From the NCBI GenBank assembly GCA_007115705.1, contig QXEO01000727.1, positions 124,001 through 188,000 of the forward strand: 64,000 nt of DNA, written 5' to 3'. The notes beneath the pieces were generated by a model. That model did no database searches. It was not told the DNA's origin and was given only the letters and a program-made list of their open reading frames with translations. This DNA comes from Dactylis glomerata. Lineage: Eukaryota > Streptophyta > Magnoliopsida > Poales > Poaceae. Shown one piece after another: positions 10,930 through 22,393 of this stretch. A program made the position numbers and the translations under genes. Numbering within the stretch: position 1 is the first letter of the stretch; each line of letters opens with the position of its first letter.

Positions 10930-11400
10930 CTACTTGATCTTGACAATTCTGATCATCTTGCAGAGCATCTGAAACTGAACTCGACCAAGAGCTTTAGTAA
11001 AAATGTCAGCAAGCTAATCTTTAGTGCCGATGAACTGAACTGCAAAAGTTCCATCATTGATGCAGCCTCTGATAAAGAGATACCACACTTCGATGTGCTT
11101 CCTCCGATCATGGAACATAGGGTTCTTGCATAGTTAAATCGCGGACTTGTTGTCTACAAGCAGCTCGACAAAAGTTGGATAGTCCTCAGCGGATCACCCA
11201 GCATGTGTCCAACCTGACGCCTTGGCATGCCGCGGTGGCTGCAGCGATGTACTCTCACAGGACAACAGAGAGACCACCTTCTACTTCAAGCATTGCCACG
11301 AGATTGGACAGTTGCCGAAGAAGAAGAGGGTTCCAAACAAGCTCGTCCCATTGTCGATGTCACCAGCCATGTCTTCATCACTAAAGCCGTCAAGCACCAT
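10930..11400 (-). pseudogene. Copia retrotransposon RNase H / pol C-terminus, decayed
   Basis: The minus strand reads LDGFSDEDMAGDIDN, then LFFFGNCPISWQCLK, then VDNKSAI, then LCKNPMFHDRRKHIEVWYLF, then LADIFTKALGRVQFQ before the terminal stop. This is the standard order of a Ty1/Copia RNase H domain. There are several in-frame stops (after QCLK, after the HAG segment, after NKSAI and after GTKD), and the DWAGD-type first motif has become DMAGD. This is the last ~155 codons of an otherwise missing element. Confidence 0.88.
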
Positions 11401-11752
11401 AGGTTGCGTGTCCTCAAGGTCTTCACCCTACGCATCTATATACATATCTTGCATATATCCGCGATTTCTCAAACGTGTGTTCTCCTCACTATCATGGGTA
11501 GACTAAGAAAAAGTAGAAGCAGAGGACATCTTTGAACAACATAATTTAAGATTATATTGTTATTTTTGGTGCAATATATCTATAAAAACAATGTGCAAAT
11601 TTCAAACAAAATTTCGGTTTGCTGAAAATAGGACATATGAGAGCCAAAAATTTTGCAAAACGGAAATTAATCGACATTTCATCAATTTTGTTTGGCAACT
11701 CTTGTATATCCGTGTAAAAAGATACACAATGCAAATCGAAATTATTCGCGAG
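11401..11752. other. AT-rich intergenic sequence, no gene seen
   Basis: This is the left flank of element D. It may still contain a few upstream codons of the Copia pol remnant, but no convincing motif is visible. Its right end, GCGAG (11748-11752), is the target-site duplication of element D. Confidence 0.4.
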
Positions 11753-13402
11753 TGATGGTGCGGTGTTGATGTAGGAGTTTTGTAGATGACCGCCCAGTTG
11801 GAAACTCCAAGAGAAGGTTATGATGAGCACAACAGCAAGTCTTCCCTCAGTATGAAACCAAGGTTTATCGAACCAGTAGGAGAAAGAACCAACTTCGGAA
11901 GGTTGGTGCTCGCTAGCTTCGCGACAGCTCCTGACAATGTATGTATGGAGCCTTGTCCAGGGCGTAACTTTGCACCAGCAGCAGCGTGGAACCTGCACAA
12001 AACACAACCAAGTACTTTGTCCCAACTTACAGTGAGGTTGTCAATCTCACCGGTTTGCTGTAAACAAAGGATTAAGTGTATCGAGTGATAAAAGATAGTA
12101 GTTTGCAAAAATGTAAATAAAACAAGTAAATGGTAAACGGTAATAACAATGTAAAAGAATGGACCGGGGTCCACAGTTCACTAGTGGTGTCTCTCCATAA
12201 GATAAATAACATGCTAGGTAAACAAATTACAGTTGGGCAATTGATAGAATAAAGCAAGCATACAAATGTCATGAGGATCACTATGAGATTCACTTAGGCA
12301 TTACAACATAATACATAAACCATAATTCAACTGTATCTATGACTAATAATCCACCCTCCGGATATCGTCCGAGCAACCATTGGGTATTAAGTTGCAAGCA
12401 ACAGATTACCGCCTTAAGCAAAGTGTGTAATGTAAACAATATAAATGTCCTTGAACACAAGATTGTTGTTTTCTCCCTAGTAGCAACAGCACATCTACAA
12501 CCTTAGAGGTTTCTGTCACTCCCCCAGATTACTAGAGGCATGAACCCACTATCGAGCATAAATACTCCCTCTTGGAGTTACTAGCATCTACTCGGCCAAG
12601 ATATCTACTAGCAATGGAGAGCATGCAAGATCATAAACAACATAGAGATAACATAAAGATAATAATTTAGCAAATCAACTTGACATAGTATCAATATTCA
12701 TCGGATCCCAACAAACACAACATGTTGAATTACACAACGATGATCTTGATCATGATAGGCAGCTCACAAGATCTAAACATGAAGCACATGGAGGAGATGA
12801 CAACCATCTAGCTACTGCTATGGACCCATAGTCCAAGGTAGACTACTCACACATCACTCCGGAGGCAGGCATGGTGATGAAGAAGGCCTCCGACAGTGAT
12901 TCCCCTCTCCGGCAGTGTGCTAGGAAGAGCTTCTGGACCCTCCCGATCTCGCATCGACGATGGCGGCGGCTTGCAGTATGTTTCGAGGAAAATTGATCGG
13001 GGCTTTTAGGTTTTCCCATCGAGGGAATATATAGGCGGAAGGGTGGCGTCAGGAAGTGCACCAGGGGCCCACACCAGTCCCTGGCGCGACTAGGGGGTGG
13101 CCCGCACCATGGGGTGGTGCAGCCTCCTCTTGGCTCCCCTCCGTCTTAACTTTGGACTCCGTCACGCTTCGGGAAAAATAGGAACTTCGGCTTTTGTTTC
13201 ATCCAATTCTGAAAATATTTCCTGTGTAGCTTTTCTAAAACACAAAAACAGCAGAAACATGGAACTGGCACTGTGGCATCTCGTTAATAGGTTAGTTCTA
13301 AAAAATGCATAAAAACGCCACGAAGTGTAACAAAACACAAAGCAAATAGTGTATAAACAAGCATGGAGCATCAAAAATTATAGATACCTTTGAGACGTAT
13401 CA
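11753..13402 (-). repeat. 3' LTR of element D
   Basis: About 1650 bp, TG...CA ends. It matches 17111-19264 throughout, apart from the solo-LTR insertion in the latter. Short ORFs inside are not genes; equivalents recur in all LTR copies. Confidence 0.93.
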
Positions 13403-16331
13403 AGCATCCCCAAGCTTAACTCATGCTCGTCCTCGAGTAGGTAAGTGATAACAAAACAATAATATTTGAGGTGATATGCACCATCACAATCTTGATCAAT
13501 GATGTAAAGCATTGAGTGCTGAGATCAAAGTACTTAAAACATGGGCATGAAAGACATAATCTTGATAATAAAACTTAGCAACCATGTTATAACATGAAAA
13601 GTAACACGAACAAAAGATCATGAGTAATGAAGCATTGAAAGTCAAGTGTGTGTTTCAACCATATAGAAAAACATAGCAAAGTGGTTTTCAGCTTGTCCTT
13701 CATGGAGTAGGAAAACATAAATGCATAGGACACCTTCAAGTTTAAGAGGGCGACTAGATATAAATAATTTAAGAACAAGCAAAACCATAATCATGAATCA
13801 ATCAATAATAAATTTTGGGACTATGCACATTAAACTCAGAATGACAACTATGCTCTCTTAGACGGTGCATAAAGGTAGAAGGTGGAGACTCAATATAAAA
13901 GTAAAATAAAGGCCCTTCGCAGAGGGAAGCAGTGATTGCAAGTTTGATAAACCTCCAAAAATTATGATACTTACTAGATTTGAGCTCTCATTGCCCCCAG
14001 CATAGGCATCTTGAGTGGTTAAGGTTAATGTGAGTACAATTACGAAGCATATGCTTAACAAATCATAAGTTGAAAATCTCGTGTCCCGTGAAGTACGAAT
14101 ACCCAAACCTCATGCTACTCGACTTAGGTCCCAAGCAAGTTCTTGTCATTGTAAGCATACATGTGTCATCGAGAACGCGAACGGGGTACCTCTTGCCCGA
14201 TGACATGGAACAAGCCCACATCAAAATGATAAGACAAACAGACAATGAACACCTTGACATCTCTTTTATTTACTATTGGTATAGCTTTTTATTGTGAGAT
14301 GCATCGTCAAATGTCCACTATGGGCATGCTGTAAATTTCCACCATGAATGATGCATGGCTTAGATTAGCGGCCCATGCGTTTCTCTAACACATACACAAA
14401 CTCCATGAGCTCACAAGTTTCCAACTTATTTCACATCACGAGTATCCATAAACAAAAGATCACGATATCAACTAAATGAGAGAAAGTGCAATGTTGAAAG
14501 CTTGCCCCATGACGGCATGGCTGGGCTAATTTCCAACTTACAACTTGCAAGCATAACGTCAACATAAGAGAGCACAATGGTCAAAATTATTAAAAGCGGA
14601 AAAGTAAAGTGTGCCGTCAGGTTCGTGAGAGCTTTACTGACTAATTTTCACATAACACCAAAAAGTTTAATTTGAAAGATAGATAAAAGTAAGTCGAATG
14701 TACTTGGAATAGCTAATTGCTAATAGGTATGTATGGTGGACACATTGGAATAAACTTGGTTTTTGGGAGTTGGATGCACGAGAAATATTCCCTCTCAGTA
14801 TAAAATGAAGGCTAGCAAAAGACTGGGAGCGGCCAACTAAGAGAGCAATAACGGCCATAATCATGCATAGCGACAAAACATCATTAACCGAAGCATAAAG
14901 TGGTATCACAAGTCAAAAACCAACTGATCATAGAGGCTTATGGCGACTTGTTAGTGTCAAACATGTTGTAAGCATGCGCCAAGTCAACCCAAATAAAGCA
15001 TCAAAGGAGAAAACCACAATAATATGCTCCCATATAACAAAAACAACGCATGAAATTTTCAAAGGCTCATTAAGCAATCTCAGTCATTTGAGACAAGTCA
15101 TGCTACCACAAAAAGTACTAAGCATACTATCAAAACATTATCAAGCATGACATGCAAAAGTCTAAGCCACAGTCTAAACAAGATCCCATTTGTACCACTA
15201 TAGTCATGAAACTTTTTTATCTTTTCCAACACCATTCAAACCTTTTTGAAATAACTCTTTTTATAAAAACCAACATAGACCAGTGGTCTAAATACATCTT
15301 GATACAAAGATATAACAAGATCTGAACAAAAATCAAAGCGAAAAATGAAAGCTAAACGCAGTTCTAGAAAAAGAGAACACTCGTTGAACAATAAGAGTAA
15401 AAACTAGAGTGTTCTTGGCAATGAAAAACGGAATGTGTCTTCTCCAAAAGAAATTTGTTGGGGTCCAACCATTTATTGCAGCAAACAAAAAAATGAAACT
15501 GAAAGCGAAAGTAAAGACGCTCCAAGAAAAATGCATAGAATATGAAGCAATAAAAATAGTGTCTTAAAATGTGACCTAATTTTTGTCGATGAAGAAGGGG
15601 TGCCTCGGGGGCATCCCCAAGCTTTGACGCTTGTACTTCTTGGATATTTCTTGGGGTGATATGGGCATCCCCAAGCTTTAGCTTTAGTCCATACTTCATC
15701 TCATCTCATCACTCTCCTTTCCCTACACTTGAAAACTTCCTTCATACAAAACTTCACACAATTCTATTAGCAACATTAGTGTAAGCATGATAATAAATCT
15801 ACTCTTTTGGTTCAGTTTCAAACTTAAATATACCATCCATTAAAGTATAAGATACTGTAGCAACTTTCTCAAAAGTTCCGTGATAAAAAAATCCAAAAAG
15901 AAAGCGATCAAGAGGCAAACATGAATAGTGGCAGAAATCTGTCAAACAAGAACAACTGAGAAAGATCGATTTTTTGGAGAACCTTCTGTTACTCAAATCA
16001 AAAAGTGCGAAACTAATAAAAGTTTGGAAATAACCTGGGTCATGTGCACAAGAAATCGCAGATCAAAAATATATTCTGAGAATTTTCACGATTTTTTACG
16101 GTGCAGCGCAGAAATCTGTTTCAGGACAGCAACTTCCCCAAATCTTACCTTCCTCAAATTAGAGGTTCTTCTTGGCATAAAAACGAAATAAAAATGATAA
16201 GGAGAGGTCATTACAGTAGTAATAACTTCCAAGACTCAAATAAAAGATAAAAGTACTGAAAATAAAACATTGGGTTATCTTCCAAGAGTGCTTTTCTTTA
16301 ACGCCTTTGAGCTAGACGCAGAAAGTGGAAA
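13403..16331 (-). other. Non-coding 3' interior of element D
   Basis: About 2.9 kb with no long ORF. The same sequence recurs, in the orientation of each element, in A (about 22400-24516), B (26152-28494), C (30948-33797) and E (about 51580-54491). It is therefore a conserved shared module, not random filler. It ends at the polypurine tract beside the LTR. Confidence 0.85.
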
Positions 16332-16925
16332 TCAAGTATTTTCAAATGAGGCATTAAGATAAATTGCAGAAGTCTTTTCAACAATGAATTGTATTGTATC
16401 CAAATGAGTTTTTGAAGATCCCTTATGAACACTCTTGTGTTCACTACTTTCATCAAAAGGATTTTCAGGAACAATCCAATCAAAAATCTTTTCCAAAGCT
16501 TCATGCAATCCTACGAGTTTGCAAGGTATTGGTACTTTGATTTCTTCCTTGTTTGTACCAACAACCTCTACACGTGAGCCAAGCATATTAAAATGCTCAA
16601 AAACTTTCCTAGCTCCTATAGCAACATCTCTAAATTCTCTACGCAAAGTCTCCAAAATAAAATCTTTCTTTTCGGAGTCTTCGATATCATGAAGCTTAAG
16701 AAACATTTGTTGCATAAAAGGATTAAGGTTAACAAACCTAGCCTCCAACATGTGAACTAAATAAGCAGCAGCTACTTCATAACTAGGAGCAAGCTTGGCT
16801 AAAGATCTATCCTCAACATCTTTATGCATACTAACATGATTAAAGAACTCCTCAATGTTACCTTTCCCAATTATAGAACCACTACCTATTGTAAGGTCCT
16901 CCAGAGCATACTTAGGGCACAACAT
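16332..16925 (-). CDS. Element-encoded 197-residue protein of unknown function
   Basis: An uninterrupted ORF close to the 5' LTR of element D, in the place where gag normally lies. It has no recognisable zinc knuckle, protease, reverse transcriptase or integrase motif. It is about 60% identical by eye to the 198-residue ORF of element C (33798-34394). Blocks such as NIEEFFNH, LAPSYEVA, LVHMLEARF, EKK-x-FILETLR and PIPCKL are nearly invariant, with no indels over most of the length. The sequence is mostly predicted helix with no membrane segment. Its C-terminal FENT is shared with the protease-like ORF of element A. It could be a highly diverged gag fragment; the function is not known to me. 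Confidence 0.6.
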   Translation of the reverse strand: MLCPKYALEDLTIGSGSIIGKGNIEEFFNHVSMHKDVEDRSLAKLAPSYEVAAAYLVHMLEARFVNLNPFMQQMFLKLHDIEDSEKKDFILETLRREFRDVAIGARKVFEHFNMLGSRVEVVGTNKEEIKVPIPCKLVGLHEALEKIFDWIVPENPFDESSEHKSVHKGSSKTHLDTIQFIVEKTSAIYLNASFENT

Positions 16926-17082
16926 AATGAACTAAAAGTAAAAGTATCGGAATACCAACTATCAAAGGAACTATTTTTTTTGTATTTTTGATAAAAAGAT
17001 GCAAGCAAAAATAAAATAAAGCAAAACAATAACAAAGTAAAAGATTGGAAGCGAGAGACTCCCCTTGCAGAAATCCTCTTTC

Positions 17083-17100
17083 TCCTCGGCAATAGCGCCA
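17083..17100 (-). other. Primer-binding site of element D
   Basis: It reads TGGCGCTATTGCCGAGGA on the minus strand, 10 bp after the 5' LTR. This differs at three positions from TGGCGCCGTTGCCGGGGA, the complement of the 3' end of plant tRNA-Asp(GUC), which is seen intact in elements C and E. Confidence 0.8.
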
Positions 17101-17110
17101 GAAAACTTGT

Positions 17111-19264
17111 TGATGGTGCAGTGTTGATGTAGGAATTTTGTAGATGACCGCCCAGTTGGAAACCCCAAGAGAAGGTTATGATGAGCACAACAACAAGTCT
17201 TCTCTCAGTATGAAACGAAGGTTTATCGAACCAGTAGGAGAAAGAACCAATTTCCGAAGGTTGATGCTCGCTAGCTTCACGACAGCTCCTGACAATGTAT
17301 GTATGGCGCCTTGTCCAGGGCGTAGCTTTGCACCAGCAGCAATGTGGAACCTGCAGACAACACAACCAAGTACTTTGTCCCAATTTACAGTGAGGTTGTC
17401 AATCTCACCGATTTGCTGTAAACAAAGGATTAAGCGTATCGAGTGGTAAAAGATAGTAGTTTGCAAGAATGTAAATAAAACAAGTAAATAGTAAATGGTA
17501 ATAATAATATAAAAGAATGGATTGGGGTCCACAGTTCACTAGTGCCGTCTCTCCATAAGATAAATAACATGCTGGGTAAACAAATTACAGTTGGGAAATT
17601 GATAGCATAAATCAAGCATACAAATGTCATAAGGATCACTATGAGATTCACTTGGGCATTACAACATAATACATAGAACATAATCCAACTGCATCTATAA
17701 CTAATAATCCACCCTCCGGATGTCGTCAACCATTGGGTATTAAGTTGCAAGCAACAGATTATCGCCTTAAGCAAAGTGTGTAATGTAAACAATACAAATG
17801 TCCTTAAACACAATATTTTTGTTTTCTCCCTAGTAGCAACAACACATCTACAACCTTAGAGGTTTCTGTCACTCCCCCAGAATACTAGAGGCATGAACCC
17901 ACTATCGAGCATAAATTCTCCCTCTTGGAGTCAGTAGCATCTACTCGGCGAAGATATCTACTAGCAACGGAGAGCATGCAAGATCATAAACAATATAGAG
18001 ATAACATAAAGATAATAATTTAGCAAATAAACTTGACATAGTATCAATATTCATCGGATCCCAATAAACACAACATGTAGAATTACACAACGATGATCTT
18101 GATCATGATAGGCAGCTCACAAGATCTTAACATGAAGCATATGGAGGAGATGACAACCATCTAGCTACTGCTATGGACCCGTTGTCCAAGGTAGACTACT
18201 CACACATCATTCTGGAGGCAGGAATGGTGATGAAGAAGGCCTCCGGGGTGATTCCCCTCTCCGGCAGTGATGAGGTTCAGCCCCGGCAATGCCCATGTTT
18301 GTGGGCTTTCGAGACATGGAGCGTATGTGGGCGCTTGGCGGATTCGACGGCTTCAGACAGAGACAGGAGTACACACAAATTTACCCAGGTTCGGCCCTCC
18401 GGAGGGTAAAGACCTACATCCTGCTTGTCTGATCTTGTATTGCTGGTATATTTGGAGCTGTTACAATGGTGCACAGATTGGATCTGGCTATGGTCGAAAA
18501 AAGAGATGGCGTATGCTAGCCTATGCGTGAGATCTATGCGAGATCAGGTGTCTATGCGAGATTATGGATCTATGCGAGATTAGAGATGTGTCTAGGGGAT
18601 GCCCTTGGTGGCTTTATATATGAAGCCAGTTAGGGTTTACAAGTATTTTTGCCTTCTACTCCAAGTCGAAGTGCTGGGCCTTGCGGGCTTCTTGTATCCT
18701 TAGAGCGGGCTTCTTCCTTGGCAGGAACCGGGTAGGCAAATATCGAGGACCGAGGGGTCATACCCTCGTCAGGCAGGGTGCTGTGAAGAGCTTCTGGACC
18801 CTCCCGATCTCGCATCGATGATGGCAGCGGCTTGCAGTATGTTTCGAGGAAAATTGATCGGGGCTTTTAGGTTTTCCCATCGAGGGGAATATATAGGCGG
18901 AAGGGCGGCGTCAGGAAGTGGACCAGGGGCCCACACCAGTCCCTGGCGTGGCCAGGGGGTGGCCCGCGCCATGGGGTGGTGTGGCCGCCTCCTGGCTCTC
19001 CTCCATCTCAACTTTGGACTCCGTCATGCTTCGGTAAAAATAGGAACTTTGACTTTTGTTTCGTCCAATTCCGAGAATATTTCCTGTGTAGCTTTTCTGA
19101 AACACAAAAACAGCAGAAACAGGGAACTAGCACTGTGGCATCTCGTTAATAGGTTAGTTTTGGAAAATGCATAAAAACTCCATGAAGTGTAACAAACCAC
19201 AAAGCAAATGGTGTAGAAACAAGCATGGAGCATAAAAAATTATAGATACGTTTGAGACGTATCA
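17111..19264 (-). repeat. 5' LTR of element D, split by a solo LTR
   Basis: It pairs with 11753-13402. The inserted block 18268-18771 plus one GGCAG repeat explains the extra length. Confidence 0.92.
18268..18771. mobile_element. Solo LTR (504 bp) inside the 5' LTR of element D
   Basis: It starts TGATGAGG and ends CCTCGTCA, and is flanked by the direct repeat GGCAG (18263-18267 and 18772-18776). The uninterrupted sister LTR has one CCGGCAG at this point. It contains a TTTATATATGAAG TATA-like motif at about 18613 and four repeats of CTATGCGAGAT-type sequence at 18520-18590. No internal region is present, so it arose by LTR-LTR recombination or is a tiny non-coding element. Strand is undetermined. 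Confidence 0.85.
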
Positions 19265-19740
19265 GCGAGCAACTCAAATGTTGCCTCGTCACGATACATA
19301 TGTCAGTGATCTCCATGACATTTCACAAAGATTTCAAGACGGCACGAAGGCCGTCACACAAGGTCACCAATTGGTTGCATTGCATATATTATCACACAAA
19401 TGACACAAATGAAGACAATTCAAAATATCAGCATGATCGCAGGGAGCATAGACATTGGAAAAACAAAAACGCAACAGGTCAGAGGTAGAGTCTAGGTCAA
19501 TAGAGAGAACATGATTGGAGTGTTGAGTCCCACAAAGACTGAACAAGGAGAGATCCCAAGCCGTGAGAATTCCCTCGGCGGAACCGAGCGCATAAATAGT
19601 TTCAAAGGAGCGAAGGATGGACAGAAGGAAGGAAGCAGCTTTCATAGAGGAGGTGGTGGAGAGCATAGTTTCTTGAAGGGCAAGGATTTGAGGGCGGGCA
19701 TCACAGATATCAGCCTCGACAACAACACATTTGTTGTGGT
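19265..19740 (-). pseudogene. LINE ORF2 endonuclease fragment (part 1 of a LINE split by element A)
   Basis: The minus strand encodes NHNKCVVVEADICDARPQ, then ILALQETMLS (catalytic Glu), then FSNVYAPCDHAD, then a stop after about 130 codons near 19364. The missing N-terminus is at 37209-37260, on the other side of element A: joining across the GTGGT duplication restores WNIRGLGNHNK. The leftmost ~100 bp (19265-19365) is not recognisably LINE. Confidence 0.85.
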
Positions 19741-21364
19741 TGATACGTCTCAAACATATCTATAATTTTTGATGCTCCATGCTTGTTTATACACCATTTG
19801 CTTTGTGTTTTGTTACACTTCATGGCGTTTTTATGCGTTTTCCGAAACTAACCTACTAATGAGACGCCACAGTGCCAGTTCCCTGTTTTCTACTATTTTT
19901 GTGTTTCAGAAAAGCTACACAGGAAATATTCTTGTAATTGGACGAAACAAAAGCCGAACCTCATATTTTTACCGAAGCTTCATGAAGACCGAAGATGAGA
20001 TGGAGGAGGGCCACAGGCCGGCCACACCCTAGGGTGGCGCGGCCCAGGCCCTGGCCATGCCACCAGGGGGTGAGACCTCCTGGTCCACCTCCTGACGCCG
20101 CCCCTTCGCCTATATATTCCCCTCAACGGGAAAAACCTAAAGCCCGTTCAATTTTCCTCGAAACATGCTACAAGCCGCCGCCGTCGTCGATGCGAGATCG
20201 GGAGGATCTAGGAGCTCTTCCTGGCACCCTGCCAGAGAGGGGAATCCCTGCCGGAGGCCTTCTCCACCACCATGGTTGCCTCCAGAGTGATGTGTGAGTA
20301 GTCTACCTTGGACTATGGGTCCATAGCAGAAGCTAGATGGTCGTCTCCTCCACCATGTGCTTCATGTTTAAATCTTGTGAGCTGCCCTACATGATCAAGA
20401 TCATCTTTGTGTAATTCTACATGTTATGTTTATTGGGATCCGATGAGTATTGGTACTATGTCAAGTTGATGTGTTGAATTATTATCTTTATGTTATCTCT
20501 ATGTTGTTTATGATCTTGCATGCTCTCCCTTGCTAGTAGATATCTTGGCCGAGCAGATGCTAGTGACTCCAAGAGGGATTATTTATGCTCGATAGTTGGG
20601 TTCATGCCTCTAGTAATCTGGGGGAGTGACAGAAACCTCTAAGGTTGTAGATGTGCTGTTGCCACTAGGGAGAAAACAACATTCTTGTGTTCAAGGACAT
20701 TTGCATTGTTTACATTATGCACTTTGCTTAAGGCAATAATCTGTTGTTCGCAACTTAATACCCGATGGTTGCTCGGACGACATCCGGAGGGTGGATTATT
20801 AGTCATAGATGTAGCTGGATTACGGTCTATGTATTTTGTCATAATGCCCAGAGTGAATCTCATAGTGATCCTTATGACATATGTACGTTATCTTTATTCT
20901 ATCAATTGCCCAACTGTAATTTGTTTACCCAACATGTTGTTATATATCTTATGGAGAGACACCACTAGTGAATTATGGATCCTGGTCCAATTTCCTTTAC
21001 ATTGCTATTACTGTTTACTTTACTCGCACTGTTTACTTTCTTGCATACTTTTACCACTCGATACGCTCAATCCTTTGTTTACAGCAAACCGGTGAGATTG
21101 ACAACCTCATCGTAAGTTGGGGCAAAGTACTTGGTTGTGTTGTGTGCAGGTTCCACGTTGCTGCTAGTGAAAAGCCACGCATCAGCATTTATCTGGCGCC
21201 ATTGCTGGAGTGTCACAAAGCTAGCGTGCATCAACCTTCGGAAGTGTGGTTCTTTCTCCTACTGGTTCGATAACCTTTGATTCACAACTGAGGGAAGACT
21301 TGCTGCTGTGCTCATTATACCTTCCTCTTGGGGTTCCCAACGGGGTGTTATCTACACGCCATCA
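19741..21364 (+). repeat. 5' LTR of element A
   Basis: 1624 bp, TGATACGTCT to CACGCCATCA. A TATA-like CTATATATT lies at about 20109-20117, downstream of a GC-rich block. It pairs with the interrupted 3' LTR. Confidence 0.92.
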
Positions 21365-21375
21365 AGCATTTTTTC

Positions 21376-21393
21376 TGGCACCGTTGCCGGGGA
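21376..21393 (+). other. Primer-binding site of element A
   Basis: TGGCACCGTTGCCGGGGA, one mismatch from the tRNA-Asp complement, 11 bp after the LTR. Confidence 0.8.
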
Positions 21394-21552
21394 GAAAGAA
21401 GATTTCTGCAAGGGGAGTCTCTCACGCTCAATCTTTTACTTTGTTTTTGTTTTGCTTTATTTTTTTTAGCTTGCATTGTTTTATAAAAAATACAAAAAAA
21501 TTTAGTTCCTATTTCAAGTTGTTTTTTTATGTCTAGTTTAGTTGCTGTTACT

Positions 21553-21942
21553 ATGTCGGCCGAGGAAATGATCTTCACTTTCAAACAAAAGAGTGAGGAG
21601 AGTTTCAAAGAAGCTTGGTCTTGAATTTATGATTGCCATGGAAAAACTGAACCGAAAATGACTTTGAGTTTGCTTCTTAGTAGCTTTTACTTTGGTCTTG
21701 CTCTTCGTTATAGATATGCTTTGCATGCTACAGCAGGATTAGATTTCCTTCATTGTGATGGAGATCAAGCTTTCAATATTATAAAAAAGTTGATTACAAT
21801 TTATAGTTTGCCAACTAATTTTGATTCCTCTCTTGTGATCATTTTTGCTAGACTTACTACTCTTGAGACTCAGACTGCTTGTTTGAAAGATTGCTATGGT
21901 ACTTTGCGCGAGCATCATGATTATGTGCCAATAAATTTCTGA
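21553..21942 (+). pseudogene. Gag-like remnant of element A
   Basis: It starts MSAEEMIFTFKQKSEESFKEAW. A TGA at 21622-21624 interrupts the frame, which continues to 21942 with YFGLALRYRYALHATAGLDF. The FKQK-x-E-S-x3-AW and FY-x-GL-x-A patterns match the core of Gypsy gag (retrotransposon gag family). Only about 130 codons survive, with no nucleocapsid zinc knuckle. Confidence 0.65.
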
Positions 21943-21961
21943 GCCATCAAGTTGGTTCCCT

Positions 21962-22393
21962 ATGGTGAAAATCACTATCATTGGTGAAACTTTTCATGCT
22001 CGTTGTGATATTATGTCTGAATTTTGTCTTATGCCAAAGGATGTTTATGAATCTTTGAATCTTTGGAAACTTTCTGAGGGAGGAGAAGGAATATCTCTTA
22101 CTAATAATGCCACTATATGCCCCGTTGGAATAGCTGAAGGAGTATTTACAAAAATCCTAGGAAGAATGGTATCTACTGATTATCTTGTTATTGAATGTGT
22201 AGGAAAGGGACAAATCACGCTTGGAAGGTCTCTACTAAAACTCCTGGGCGCCACTATAGATGTGGGGAAAGGTACTATAAAATTCACCTCTCCACCTTGC
22301 AATAATCACGTCTTTCCTAGAGTTAAGAGAAAAGGTAAGAGAGAAAGACGTAAGGCATCCGGTGATTTTAATACTTCATTTGAAAATACTTGA
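21962..22393 (+). CDS. Retropepsin-like ORF of element A with altered active site
   Basis: 143 residues in a different frame from the gag remnant. The pattern CD-x3-EFCLMPKDVYESL, then LTNNATICPVGIAEGV, then YLVIECVGKGQITLGRSLLKLLGATIDVGKGTIKF follows the layout of plant Gypsy aspartic proteases: active-site D-x-G-A-S, flap region, ILGRPFL, then A-x-I-D. The catalytic DxGAS is replaced by DIMSE and the proline of GRPFL is lost, so proteolysis is unlikely. The C-terminal FENT is shared with the element D ORF. Confidence 0.65.
   Translation: MVKITIIGETFHARCDIMSEFCLMPKDVYESLNLWKLSEGGEGISLTNNATICPVGIAEGVFTKILGRMVSTDYLVIECVGKGQITLGRSLLKLLGATIDVGKGTIKFTSPPCNNHVFPRVKRKGKRERRKASGDFNTSFENT

Larger units (their letters stand above)
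11753..19264 (-). mobile_element. Element D: complete non-autonomous Gypsy (Athila-like) LTR retrotransposon
   Basis: LTRs lie at 11753-13402 and 17111-19264 (about 1650 bp each once a 504-bp solo LTR is subtracted), both beginning TGATACGTCT and ending CACCATCA on the minus strand. A perfect 5-bp target-site duplication GCGAG is present at 11748-11752 and 19265-19269. The primer-binding site is at 17083-17100, and the purine-rich AGCTTGGGGATGC directly precedes the 3' LTR at about 13403-13416. The 3.7-kb interior has one ORF (16925-16332) and a long non-coding 3' section. No protease, reverse transcriptase or integrase motifs are seen, so it must have used enzymes from another element. Confidence 0.93.
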
